DNA of 64,000 nucleotides from an alpha proteobacterium AAP38 (GTDB lineage: Bacteria; Pseudomonadota; Alphaproteobacteria; Azospirillales; Azospirillaceae). Below are positions 47,999-56,781 of the stretch, piece after piece. Below the pieces are notes generated by a model. That model saw only the letters and a program-made list of their open reading frames with translations, had not been told where the DNA came from and searched no databases. Numbering within the stretch: the stretch's first letter is position 1; every line of letters begins with the position of its first letter. The translations under genes were made by a program, and so were the position numbers. The stretch is taken from the NCBI GenBank assembly GCA_001296005.1, contig LJHR01000015.1:1-64000 (forward strand), given 5' to 3'.

Positions 47999-49308
47999 TC
48001 ACCGACATAGGTATTGCCGACACCGGTATTGCGGACATTGGCTTTGCCCTCATGCCTGGCGATGCGGACATTGCCGGCGCCTGACGCCACCACCGTGGGG
48101 TTGATGGCGGTGCCGTTGAATTCCAGCGAGCCGGCACCCGTCACCCGTGCCTCCAGCTCCGCCTCGCCCTCGCCGATGCTGACGCGACCGGCGCCGGGGA
48201 AATCGACGCGGACGGGACCATTGACGCGACCGATATCCATTTCCGAATGGCCGGCGATGGAGATGGCCAGCCCGTTTTCCACGCGACCCAGCGAGACATT
48301 GGCATGGCCATTCACATCCAGCTTGGCCGTTTCCGCCCGCTCCACCGACAGTTCGCCTGCCCCCTGTACCCGGAAATTCAGCGGCCCCTCCACACGTTCG
48401 ACGGACACGGTACCCGATTCCAGGATATCGACCGACAGCGCACCCACCCGTTCCGCCGACACGTCGCCACGCAGCAACTGCACCGACAGCTTGGCATCGG
48501 ACCGGCCACCGATGGACAGGTCGCCGGCTAGGCCCGCCACCGTCAAATCGGTATCGGTGGGCATGGTCAGGCGCATGTCGGTCCTGCCGATATGGGGATC
48601 GTTCCGGCCCCGGACAGTCAGCACGCCATCCTTGACGTCCAGATCCATGGTGCTGGCGCCGCTGTCGATCTCCACCCGCACCTTGTCGGCGCGGCTTGAA
48701 CGTTCGATGGTGATGTCGCCGCCGATATTGACCAGTTGCACGCCCTTGGGCGCATCGAAGGACTGCATGATGCTGCCTTCGCCCTGCTGGGTCTGGGCCT
48801 GCGCGCCCTTGGCGGCACCGGCGGCGGCGGCCACACCCAGTTCCGCCATACGCAGGGCACCCTCGGCGATGGCGGGCACGTCCTTGCCTTCACGCTGCAA
48901 CTGCTCGCGGGCGGCGGCCAGCTCGCGCTGGGCATCGGCAAGCCCTGCCTGCGCCTCTCGCAGACCCTGCATCCGGGCGGCATCGACATCCACCCCGCGC
49001 ATGGCATCGCGCACGGCGCGTTCCACCATCTGCGGGTTTACATCGACATTCACGCGCACATCGGGCGGCTCTGGGGGTTCCGGTGGCTCCGGCGGTTCGG
49101 GGATGTTGATGTCGAAATGCGACCCATGACGTTCCTGCGGGCCATCAATGTCACCGGCGGCCAGGCCCCAGCCGATGACGCCCATCGCCACCAGGATGGC
49201 AGCGATGCCACCGGCAGGCACGCCGGGGGTCAGGCGCGGGCGGTTGGAAAGGCTGCTGGGCGGGGTGCTGGAAAGGGCGCCATCCATGGGTCGGTTCCTG
49301 TACTTCAT
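47995..49308 (-). CDS. Membrane-anchored protein with PEPP repeat linker and adhesin-like beta domain (DUF2807/DUF4097-like)
   Basis: 437-residue protein. One N-terminal transmembrane helix (about 32-50) is followed by a four-fold PEPP repeat (about residues 68-81), then a helical, Gln/Glu-rich region (about 95-160, predicted coiled coil), and a beta-rich domain (about 185-437) of many short strand repeats, with an ... GNVRIARHEGKANVRNTGVGN-like pattern at its end. The beta domain resembles the GIN/DUF2807 and DUF4097 beta-solenoid families. These appear on cell-surface or envelope proteins of unknown role. It heads a two-gene operon with the small protein downstream. A structural or surface role is inference. 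Confidence 0.75.
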   Translation of the reverse strand: MKYRNRPMDGALSSTPPSSLSNRPRLTPGVPAGGIAAILVAMGVIGWGLAAGDIDGPQERHGSHFDINIPEPPEPPEPPEPPDVRVNVDVNPQMVERAVRDAMRGVDVDAARMQGLREAQAGLADAQRELAAAREQLQREGKDVPAIAEGALRMAELGVAAAAGAAKGAQAQTQQGEGSIMQSFDAPKGVQLVNIGGDITIERSSRADKVRVEIDSGASTMDLDVKDGVLTVRGRNDPHIGRTDMRLTMPTDTDLTVAGLAGDLSIGGRSDAKLSVQLLRGDVSAERVGALSVDILESGTVSVERVEGPLNFRVQGAGELSVERAETAKLDVNGHANVSLGRVENGLAISIAGHSEMDIGRVNGPVRVDFPGAGRVSIGEGEAELEARVTGAGSLEFNGTAINPTVVASGAGNVRIARHEGKANVRNTGVGNTYVGD

Positions 49309-49427
49309 CGGTTACCCGTGTCTCGCCTTGGATAATGCGGCTGGCCCGGCCCCCTGTCCGCCGCATTTGCAGGGGGTTTACAAATATCCGGCCTTGGTAA
49401 CCGATGATAACGGATTGTTACGAACGC

Positions 49428-50252
49428 TTAACTCTTCATCCGCCATCCCGCCGAATAAAGCCTTGCTGCCAGCGCATAGAGCAGGACGATGGCCACCAGC
49501 AGGAACAGCGCCGATCCCCAGGGCATGGCCCCGCCCAGGATGCCGTGGCGGAACCCCTCCATGGCATGGAAGATCGGGTTCAGCCGCACGATGGTCCCCA
49601 GCGTTTCCGGCATCGACTCGACCGGCGCGAACAGGCCCGACAGGAAGGAGAGCGGCGTGAACAGAAACGTGAAATAGGCGGAGATATGGTCCCACTTGGT
49701 GCTGGCCATACCGCAGAGCAGACCGCAAAGCGCCATGAACAGCGACCCGGCCAGCGCAAAGCCAAGCGCCGCCAGCGGGTTGGCCACCGGCAGCGGCCAG
49801 AAGAACAAGGACGCGATCCAGACCACGATGCCGCTGCCCATACCGGCCACGACGCCCGCCAGAAGATAGGCGGGCACCGCCTCCCGCGCGCCGATGGGGG
49901 CCATCAGCTCATCGATGATATGGCCCTCGATCTTGCTGTACAGCAGCATAAAGCCGCCATTTTCCGCCGAGCGTAGCAGGATCGACAGCATGATCAGGCC
50001 CGGCACCAGATAGGAAAGCACCGCGTCGCCCTCTGGCGTGCCCCGCTGCGGCCCCAGCCCGAACAGGAAACAGACGAAATAGATGCCCGCCATCAGGGCC
50101 GGCGCGATCAGGAAGGCCGCCGCCATCTTCACCATGCGCCGCAGCTCGCGCCGGCACAGCGTCAGGAACGCCACCCAGTGGAAACCGGGCACCTGCCGGC
50201 TGATCGCGGGATTGAAGGCGCCGGCGGGGCCGCGCGTCTGTTCCAAGCTCAT
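49428..50252 (-). CDS. ABC-2 type transporter permease (1)
   Basis: Inner-membrane permease of 274 residues with about six helices. The ABC2 signature 'PxxxLSGxFxPxxxMP' is seen as TPLSFLSGLFAPVESMPE near residue 205, followed by NPIFHAMEGFRHGILG. Such permeases export polysaccharide, drugs or lipids with a separate ATPase. No ATPase gene lies nearby. The neighbouring gene 50361-51164 is a paralogue: both share the FLSG loop and the NP-F motif. ATG 50252 is the start used. Confidence 0.88.
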   Translation of the reverse strand: MSLEQTRGPAGAFNPAISRQVPGFHWVAFLTLCRRELRRMVKMAAAFLIAPALMAGIYFVCFLFGLGPQRGTPEGDAVLSYLVPGLIMLSILLRSAENGGFMLLYSKIEGHIIDELMAPIGAREAVPAYLLAGVVAGMGSGIVVWIASLFFWPLPVANPLAALGFALAGSLFMALCGLLCGMASTKWDHISAYFTFLFTPLSFLSGLFAPVESMPETLGTIVRLNPIFHAMEGFRHGILGGAMPWGSALFLLVAIVLLYALAARLYSAGWRMKS

Positions 50253-50271
50253 TCCCAGCTTTCCTTTTCAG

Positions 50272-50349
50272 TTGTCGCATGCGGCCTCACCGGCCTTATG
50301 CGACCTGCGAAACGGGCCGTAGGTCGCATAAGCGCAGCGCATGCGACAT
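50272..50349. repeat. Nested palindromic repeat, copy 2
   Basis: Inner pair CTTATGCGACCTGCG / CGTAGGTCGCATAAG and outer pair TTGTCGCATGCGG / CGCATGCGACA. It matches the copy at 42424-42499. It lies between the two ABC-2 permease genes and separates them by about 108 bases, so a single transcript would pass through a strong hairpin. Confidence 0.9.
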
Positions 50350-50360
50350 CAACCACACCC

Positions 50361-51164
50361 TCACGCCTTCAGCTTGTAACCCTTGTCGATCATCCGCCAG
50401 GCCACAAAGCCCAGGACCAGATTGATGCCCAGCATCACCAGGATGCCCGTTACAAGGGTCCCGTCCGTCTGGCCGATGAAGCCATAGCGGAAACCGTCGA
50501 TGAAATAGAAGAACGGGTTCAGATGCGCGATGAAGCGGAAGGCCGGCGGCACGCTGTCGATGGAATAGAAGGTGCCCGACAGGAAGGAGAGCGGCGTCAC
50601 GATGAAGTTCGTGACGACGGCCATATGGTCGAACTTGTCGGCCCAGATGCCCCCGATCAGCCCCAGCAGCGCCAGAAGCGAGGCCGCCGCCACCCCGTGG
50701 AACAGGATGAAACCCACCGAATGCAGCTGCAACGGGATGAACAAGGCGATGGCCAGGGCCGTGACCAGCCCGACAATGGCCCCGCGCACCACACCGCCGA
50801 TGACATAGGCCGCGGTCAGTTCCAGGGCGGAAATCGGCGGCATCAGCACATCGACGATATTGCCTTGCACCTTGGCCACCAGGACCGAGGAGGAGGAATT
50901 GGCAAAGGCGTTCTGGGCAATGGCCATCATGATCAGGCCGGGCGCCAGGAACAGCAGGAAAGGCACATCCCCCACCATCCGCACCACCCCGCCCAGCGCC
51001 AGCGCAAAGACGGCGTAGAACAAAAGCGTGGTGACGACGGGGGCGGCGATGGTCTGGACCCAGACCTTCAGGAACCGGTGAACTTCCTTGCGGATCAGGG
51101 TGGCAAGCCCGATCCAGTTGACGGCGCCGACGGCGCGGGGCATGGGGAGGGTCGGTTGCGACAT
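50361..51164 (-). CDS. ABC-2 type transporter permease (2)
   Basis: 267-residue permease of the ABC-2 family with about six membrane helices. The loop TPLSFLSGTFYSIDSVPP and then LNPFFYFIDGFRYGFIG match the family consensus and its paralogue. The N-terminal amphipathic segment (LIRKEVHRFLKVWVQT) is typical. ATG 51164 is chosen (MSQPTLP...); the longer frame reads into the recX upstream region. It is upstream of the first permease in the same direction, and together they likely form a heterodimeric export channel. The ATPase partner must be elsewhere, if it exists. Confidence 0.88.
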   Translation of the reverse strand: MSQPTLPMPRAVGAVNWIGLATLIRKEVHRFLKVWVQTIAAPVVTTLLFYAVFALALGGVVRMVGDVPFLLFLAPGLIMMAIAQNAFANSSSSVLVAKVQGNIVDVLMPPISALELTAAYVIGGVVRGAIVGLVTALAIALFIPLQLHSVGFILFHGVAAASLLALLGLIGGIWADKFDHMAVVTNFIVTPLSFLSGTFYSIDSVPPAFRFIAHLNPFFYFIDGFRYGFIGQTDGTLVTGILVMLGINLVLGFVAWRMIDKGYKLKA

Positions 51165-51261
51165 GGCTTTCGGGATCTTCCGGGGCAGCGGAAATGAGGT
51201 GCCCGACACTATACGGGCATCCGGTCGGCGGCAATGATGGCGCGAAGGCAGGGGATTGGCA

Positions 51262-51837
51262 GTGACGGACGACACGGGGCGGGCAGGAAACGGGCGCAAG
51301 GTGGTGAAGAAGGTGACGGCGGCCTATCTGGACCGGGCGGCCCTGCATTATCTGGAACGGTTCGCCAGTTCGTCGGCCAATCTGCGCCGGCTGCTGCTGC
51401 GTCGCGTCGATGCCTCGGCCAAGGCGCACGACACCGACCCGCAGGAGGGGCGGGAATGGGTCGACGCACTGATCGCGCGCTATGTCCGCTCTGGTCTGCT
51501 GAATGACGGGCTTTATGCGGAAATGAAGGCGTCGGGCCTGCAACGGCGCGGCGGGTCCACACGGGTCATCCGCCAGAAGCTGATGGCCAAGGGTCTGGAC
51601 GGCGATCAGGTGGAAAAGGCGCTGGGCAGCCTGGAAGGGGCCGAGGAGGGGGAGGCGGAATGGAACGCGGCGCTTGCCTATGCCCGCCGCCGCCGGCTGG
51701 GCGGCTTCCGTCCCGACCGGGGCCTGTCGGAGGAAGAAGCGCGGGCCCGGCGCGACAAGGATATCGCCGCCATGGCGCGGGCCGGGTTCGACCTGGAAAC
51801 CGCGCGGCGGGTGATCGACAAGGAGGGGGAGGAATAG
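51262..51837 (+). CDS. recX: RecX family regulatory protein
   Basis: Small helical protein of about 191 residues that inhibits RecA filaments in other bacteria. The helices ALHYLERFASSSANLRRLLLRRV and YVRSGLLNDGLYAEMKA, then RRGGSTRVIRQKLMAKG, are RecX family landmarks. GTG 51262 is chosen (TTG 51256 is two codons upstream). It is encoded alone, divergent from the permease pair, and not next to recA as in many bacteria. It is followed by covarying-hairpin element copy C. Confidence 0.85.
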   Translation: MTDDTGRAGNGRKVVKKVTAAYLDRAALHYLERFASSSANLRRLLLRRVDASAKAHDTDPQEGREWVDALIARYVRSGLLNDGLYAEMKASGLQRRGGSTRVIRQKLMAKGLDGDQVEKALGSLEGAEEGEAEWNAALAYARRRRLGGFRPDRGLSEEEARARRDKDIAAMARAGFDLETARRVIDKEGEE

Positions 51838-51852
51838 CCCTCCCCCACACAA

Positions 51853-51958
51853 GAGCTGTTTTTGGTTAACCGAAAACAGCTCCGGCGGCGACTGCCGCAG
51901 CGCGGCACGTGCCGCGAAAGCCAAGCGGCGGATGCCGCGCCGGCGCTTGAGGAGAACG
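51853..51958 (+). repeat. Covarying-hairpin intergenic element, copy C
   Basis: It begins with the perfect hairpin GAGCTGTTTT/AAAACAGCTC. It continues with CGGCGG-CGACTG-CCGC-type, CGCGGCACGTGCCGCG, linker GAAAGCCAAG, GCGGC-GGAT-GCCGC and tail GGCGCTTGAGGAGAAC. It sits between the convergent recX and zeta-subunit genes, directly after recX. Confidence 0.9.
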
Positions 51959-51984
51959 AAAGGCTAGAGCGCGCTCTAGCCTGA

Positions 51985-52305
51985 CTACTCGCTCTGGATC
52001 TGCTGACGCGCCGTTTCCAGCAGGTCGTTCAGTTCCTTTTCGATCCGATGCTCGGACACGTCCACGCCCTTGGCCCGGAAATCGGCCAGGATGCGGCGGA
52101 CAATGTCCTTGTGCCCCGGCTCCTCGAAATCAACGGTCACGATCTGCTTGGCATAGGCGGCGGCATCGTCGCCGCTCAGACCCAGCAGGCCGGCGGCCCA
52201 CAGGCCGGCCAGCTTGGCGCGGCGGGCATTGATACGGAACAGCAGTTCTTCGTCATGCTTGAACTTGTTTTCGAAGGCCTGTTCGCGTTCGTCGAACGTC
52301 GTCAT
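51985..52305 (-). CDS. ATPase inhibitor zeta subunit (DUF1476)
   Basis: 106-residue alphaproteobacterial protein that inhibits F1-ATPase rotation. The family opening MTTFDEREQAFENKFKHDEE is the inhibitory helix, followed by the conserved ARRAKLAGLWAAGLLGLSG helix and the long C-terminal helical bundle. ATG 52305 is well supported by this opening. The gene is a strong pointer to Alphaproteobacteria. It converges on recX through the intergenic element and is divergent from the NRDE-family gene. Confidence 0.95.
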   Translation of the reverse strand: MTTFDEREQAFENKFKHDEELLFRINARRAKLAGLWAAGLLGLSGDDAAAYAKQIVTVDFEEPGHKDIVRRILADFRAKGVDVSEHRIEKELNDLLETARQQIQSE

Positions 52306-52444
52306 TTTTAATCCTCTGCAGGCAGGTCGAACGATAGAGCCTTGGCCCTTATATACGGCAGATGTGACATAAGCCATCACCTGACGCATCGTCCTCACCT
52401 TTAGGATGGTGAGCCATGGGGAATTTTTGAAGGTCAATGCCGCC

Positions 52445-53197
52445 ATGTGTACACTTGTGATCCTGCGCCGCCCCGGCCATGACTGGCCCCTGCTGCTGGC
52501 TGGCAACAGGGACGAGATGAAGGGGCGGCCCTGGAAGCCGCCGGCCCGCCACTGGCCCGACCGGCCAGAGGTGATGGCCGGCATCGATGAGATTGCGGGC
52601 GGGTCCTGGCTGGGTCTGAACGACCATGGCGTCGTGGCTACCGTGCTGAACCGTGAAGGCACGCTGGGGCCAATGGCGGGCAAGCGGTCGCGGGGCGAAC
52701 TGGTACTGGACGCGCTGGACCATGCCGATGCCGCCAGTGCCGCCGAGGCCCTGGCCCATCTGGATGGCCGCGCCTATCGGCCCTTCAACCTTGTGGTGGC
52801 CGACAATCGCGACGCTTTCTGCCTGTCCCTGACCGGGGAAAGCCGGCGCGTGCGGGTAGAGACGGTCCCGGTGGGCCTGTCCATGGTCGCGGCATCCGAT
52901 CTGAATGACCCGGACCATCCCCGCCTGCGCTTCTTCCGGCCCCTGTTCCAGGCGGCACTGGCACCCGATCCCGCACAGGATGACTGGTCCGGCTGGACCC
53001 CACTGCTGGGCTGCCGTATCTGGGATGGGGATGCCGGCCCGCGGGGGGCCATGTGCATCGTGACGCCCAGCGGGTTCGAAACGGGCAGTTCCGCCCTGGT
53101 CGCCCTGCCCTCCATCGACCGTCTGGGCATGAAGCCACGCTTCCTGTTCGCGCCCGGACGGCCCGATCAGGTGGCGTTCGCGCCCGTCGCCCTCTGA
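52445..53197 (+). CDS. NRDE family protein (TANGO2-like)
   Basis: 250-residue protein with the family-naming NRDE motif at residues about 30-33 and the N-terminal Cys (MCTL...) that would be the Ntn-type nucleophile after Met removal. Other landmarks are GGSWLGLNDHG and NLVVADNRDAF. The family is related to eukaryotic TANGO2; the bacterial role is unknown (haem or lipid handling has been proposed for eukaryotic relatives). ATG 52445 is chosen because Cys at position 2 is a hallmark. A small hairpin (CTCACC/GGTGAG, 52394-52413) lies in its leader. Confidence 0.87.
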   Translation: MCTLVILRRPGHDWPLLLAGNRDEMKGRPWKPPARHWPDRPEVMAGIDEIAGGSWLGLNDHGVVATVLNREGTLGPMAGKRSRGELVLDALDHADAASAAEALAHLDGRAYRPFNLVVADNRDAFCLSLTGESRRVRVETVPVGLSMVAASDLNDPDHPRLRFFRPLFQAALAPDPAQDDWSGWTPLLGCRIWDGDAGPRGAMCIVTPSGFETGSSALVALPSIDRLGMKPRFLFAPGRPDQVAFAPVAL

Positions 53198-53345
53198 TCA
53201 CCGCCACCCAGCACTGACCCGCCCGCATCGCTGGTTTCATTGTGCGGGGGCGCGTTGCTTGCTATAGGGTTGAGCACCGGACCCGCTGGTTTTGCCATGC
53301 GGGTCCGTCTCCCTTTGGCTGGAACGATTGCTGGACACCAGACCC

Positions 53346-54110
<765 letters not shown>

Positions 54111-54144
54111 GTTTTGATCTTCCATTGCTGAAAAGGGTTCTCCC

Positions 54145-54387
54145 ATGAAGGCCAAGGTCGTTGTGACGCTGAAGAACGGCGTGCTGGACCCGCAGGGCAA
54201 GGCCATCGGCCATGCCCTGACCAATCTGGGTTTCGATGGCGTCGGCGAAGTCCGTCAGGGCAAGCTGATCGAACTGGAGGTCGCCGAGACCGACCCGGCC
54301 AAGGCCAAGGCCCAGATCGAGGAAATGTGCCGCAAGCTGCTGGCCAACACCGTGATCGAGAATTACTCGATCGAACTGGTGGCCTGA
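54145..54387 (+). CDS. purS: Phosphoribosylformylglycinamidine synthase subunit PurS
   Basis: Small subunit (80 residues) of the three-part FGAM synthase. MKAKVVVTLKNGVLDPQGKA and IEEMCRKLLANTVIENYSIE are standard. The complex needs PurQ (glutaminase) and PurL (synthase), but the genes here stop at purS. It is followed by a terminator at 54435-54462, so purQ and purL must be encoded elsewhere. Confidence 0.95.
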   Translation: MKAKVVVTLKNGVLDPQGKAIGHALTNLGFDGVGEVRQGKLIELEVAETDPAKAKAQIEEMCRKLLANTVIENYSIELVA

Positions 54388-54434
54388 TCACGCGGGTTCG
54401 CCGCCAAGGCGGGCACCGGCAGTGATGCGAATGG

Positions 54435-54463
54435 AAAGGGACGTCTTCGGACGTCCCTTTTTG
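54435..54463 (+). terminator. Rho-independent terminator after purS
   Basis: An 11-bp perfect stem (AAAGGGACGTC / GACGTCCCTTT) with a stable TTCG loop is followed by TTTTT. Confidence 0.95.
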
Positions 54464-54528
54464 CTTGTCGGCAGGGGATGTTTGCGGCCAGGGTTCCAAA
54501 AAACATCCTATCTTGGGAACCTGACCCG

Positions 54529-55068
54529 ATGCGCGAACGCCCCCTGCCCCGCCTGCTTGCCGCCGCCCTGATCCTGGCGGCCCCCGCATCGCTGACCCTG
54601 CCGGCATCGGCTGCGGGTCAGGATGATGTACTGAAATGCCTGGGCATCGTCGATAATGGCGCCCGTCTGGCCTGTTACGACCGTACGGTTCCGGCCCTGC
54701 GCCACACGCCGCAGCCGCCCGCCGCCCCGTCGGCCCCTGTGGCACCGGCAGCACCCGCCGTCGCCGCACCCGTGAACAAGGAACAGGCCTTCGGCGCCGA
54801 ACGCATCGACCGCAAGGATGCCCCCGCCGGCACGGTGGCGCAGGAAGCCGAAAGCATCACGGCCACGCTGACCAGCGTCAGCCAGCAGACCGTGGACCGC
54901 TACACCTTCACCCTCGACAATGGTCAGGTCTGGTCCCAGGTCGTCGCCCGCTCCATCGCCAATGCCAAGCCGGGCAAGGAAGTGAAGATCGAAAAGGGCA
55001 TGTTCGGCAGCTTCACCATGACCATCGACGGCGTCACCGGCATCATCAAGGTCCGCCGGGTGAAGTAA
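54529..55068 (+). CDS. Exported hypothetical protein with N-terminal signal peptide and Pro/Ala linker
   Basis: 179-residue protein. Residues about 1-29 form a signal peptide (LLAAALILAAPASLTLPASAA). The mature start has DDVLKCLGIVDNGARLACYD, a two-Cys motif (K-C-L-x(7-9)-R-L-A-C-Y-D) found in many small periplasmic proteins. The middle (about residues 58-85) is a Pro/Ala linker, and the C-terminal half is a compact beta domain (ESITATLTSVSQQTVDRYTF onward). ATG 54529 is chosen because it begins the signal peptide. No function is known to me. Confidence 0.75.
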   Translation: MRERPLPRLLAAALILAAPASLTLPASAAGQDDVLKCLGIVDNGARLACYDRTVPALRHTPQPPAAPSAPVAPAAPAVAAPVNKEQAFGAERIDRKDAPAGTVAQEAESITATLTSVSQQTVDRYTFTLDNGQVWSQVVARSIANAKPGKEVKIEKGMFGSFTMTIDGVTGIIKVRRVK

Positions 55069-55101
55069 GCACTTCCTGTCTGCTTCCATCCATATACCCC
55101 C

Positions 55102-55144
55102 TTGACCGTGTTCCATAAATGAGATTTTATCTCGTTTATGGAAC
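55102..55144 (+). promoter_or_regulatory. Autoregulatory promoter-operator of the XRE-cupin gene, overlapping its start codon
   Basis: TTGACC (55102-55107) and TTTTAT (about 55125-55130) form a promoter with 17-base spacing. The palindrome GTTCCATAAATGAGAT / ATCTCGTTTATGGAAC (55110-55144, one mismatch in 16 bp) covers the -10 box, the transcription start and the ATG. The predicted start of the transcript is within a few bases of the ATG, so the mRNA would be leaderless. Confidence 0.7.
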
Positions 55145-55698
55145 ACGACATTGATACACGTCTGGCCGCGCGTCTGGCCCAGTTGCGCCGTGATGCCGGC
55201 TGGTCACTGGACGATCTGGCGGCGCGCAGCGGTGTGCCCAAGGCTACCTTGTCCCGGCTGGAACGGGGAGAGAGCAGCCCCACGGCCAGCCTGCTGGGCA
55301 AGCTCTGCGCCGCCCATGGCCGCCCCATGTCCCGCCTTCTGGCGGAGGTGGAGGCCGAACCCGCCATGCTGATCCGCGCAGGCGACCAGCCCGTCTGGAC
55401 CGATCCGACCAACGGCTTCGTGCGCCGCTCCCTGTCGCCGCCCGCATCCGGGCTGGAGACGGAGATGATCCACGGCACCCTGCCGCCCGGTACCATCATC
55501 GATTATGACGCCCCGCCCGTGCCGGGCCTGGAACAGCATATCTGGCTGCTGGAAGGCCGGCTGGAATATCGGCTGGACGGGGTCGCGCATGTGCTGGAGC
55601 CGGGCGATGTCCTGCGCTTCCGGCTTTATGGCGCCTCGCGCTTCCACGCGCTGGGTGACACGCCCAGCCGCTACATCATCGCCATCACCCGACCCTGA
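55138..55698 (+). CDS. XRE-family transcriptional regulator with C-terminal cupin domain
   Basis: 186-residue regulator. An N-terminal HTH (residues about 8-62: LAQLRRDAGWSLDDLAARSG, then SRLERGESSPT) is followed by a cupin domain (about 105-186, seen as EQHIWLLEGRLEYRLDG and LEPGDVLRFRL), which usually binds a small ligand. No Shine-Dalgarno precedes the ATG, and the promoter lies just upstream, so the mRNA is probably leaderless. A near-perfect palindrome spans the start, indicating autoregulation. It lies 10 bases before the double GNAT gene, so the target may be that gene. The ligand is unknown. Confidence 0.9.
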   Translation: MEHDIDTRLAARLAQLRRDAGWSLDDLAARSGVPKATLSRLERGESSPTASLLGKLCAAHGRPMSRLLAEVEAEPAMLIRAGDQPVWTDPTNGFVRRSLSPPASGLETEMIHGTLPPGTIIDYDAPPVPGLEQHIWLLEGRLEYRLDGVAHVLEPGDVLRFRLYGASRFHALGDTPSRYIIAITRP

Positions 55699-55708
55699 AG
55701 GTTCATTC

Positions 55709-56689
55709 ATGCGTTACGACATCGTCACGGCTGGCGCGGCGGATTTCGCGGCGGCGATACCCGATCTTGCCCGTGTCCTGGCTGCGTGCGTCGCCAACGG
55801 GGCCGCCGTCGGCTTCATCCCGCCCCTGGACCTGGACAGCGCCGCCGCCTTCTGGCGCGGGCAGGAAGGGGCCGTGCGGTCGGGGGAGAAGCAGATATTG
55901 CTGGCCGTGACGCAAACGGGCCACATCATCGGCACCGTCACCCTGGCGCTGGCACCACAGGTCAACGGCACGCACCGGGCGGAGATTGCCAAGATGCTGG
56001 TGCATCCCGATGCGCGGCGTCAGGGGGTGGCGGCCAGCCTGCTGAAACGCGCGGAGGAGGTGGCACGGTCCAAGGGCCGCCGGCTTCTGGTGCTGGACAC
56101 GCGGGAAGGCGATGATGCCGAACGGCTTTATGCCCGCCTGGGCTGGCAAAGCTGCGGCACCATCCCGGATTATGCCCTGAATGGCGACGGCAGCAGCCAC
56201 ACGACCCATGTCATGTATCGGCAACTGCCCGTAGCGCCCGCCGGCCTGACCATCGAACCGGCCAGCCCCGATGCCCAAGACGCCATCCCCCTGATCGACG
56301 CCCTGTCCGCCGATCTGGCCGCCCGTTTCGGCAGCGACGGGCGCGGCGGGCTGGCCGGATGGGACGCGGTGGCAGACCGATCCCTGTTCGCCTTGGCGCG
56401 TCTGGACGGGGTGCCCATGGGCTGTGGTGCCGTGCGACCGTTGGAGGGGGAGGTGGCGGAGATTAAGCGCATGTATGCCGTGCCGGGCAGCGCCGGCGTC
56501 GGCGCAGCGGTTCTGTCCTTTCTGGAGGATGGGGCGCGGCGGCTGGGCTATCGCCGGCTGGTGCTGGAAACACGCTGGGCCAATGACCGGGCCGTCTCCT
56601 TCTACCGCCGCCATGGCTACCGGCTTGTCCCTAACTACGGTTCCTATCAGGGACGGTCGGAATCCGCCTGTTTTGGCAAGATATTGTAG
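55709..56689 (+). CDS. GNAT family protein with two N-acetyltransferase domains
   Basis: 326-residue fusion of two GNAT domains. The first (residues about 1-170) shows the acetyl-CoA loop HPDARRQGVAASLLKRAEE. The second (about 178-326) shows VPGSAGVGAAVLSFLEDGARRL and ends with AVSFYRRHGYRL. Such tandem GNATs often acetylate antibiotics, amino acids or tRNA, but no substrate is indicated. It is downstream of the XRE-cupin gene by 10 bases and probably shares its autoregulated promoter. ATG 55709 is chosen because the upstream frame only reads in the wrong frame of the previous gene. Confidence 0.88.
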   Translation: MRYDIVTAGAADFAAAIPDLARVLAACVANGAAVGFIPPLDLDSAAAFWRGQEGAVRSGEKQILLAVTQTGHIIGTVTLALAPQVNGTHRAEIAKMLVHPDARRQGVAASLLKRAEEVARSKGRRLLVLDTREGDDAERLYARLGWQSCGTIPDYALNGDGSSHTTHVMYRQLPVAPAGLTIEPASPDAQDAIPLIDALSADLAARFGSDGRGGLAGWDAVADRSLFALARLDGVPMGCGAVRPLEGEVAEIKRMYAVPGSAGVGAAVLSFLEDGARRLGYRRLVLETRWANDRAVSFYRRHGYRLVPNYGSYQGRSESACFGKIL

Positions 56690-56781
56690 GCCAAACCCAC
56701 TGCCGCCCGTACAGGTTGACGCAAAGGGCGCATCTGGTCAGGATGCGGCCCAGTGGATACCAGTGTTTGGGGGAGTGGGAG

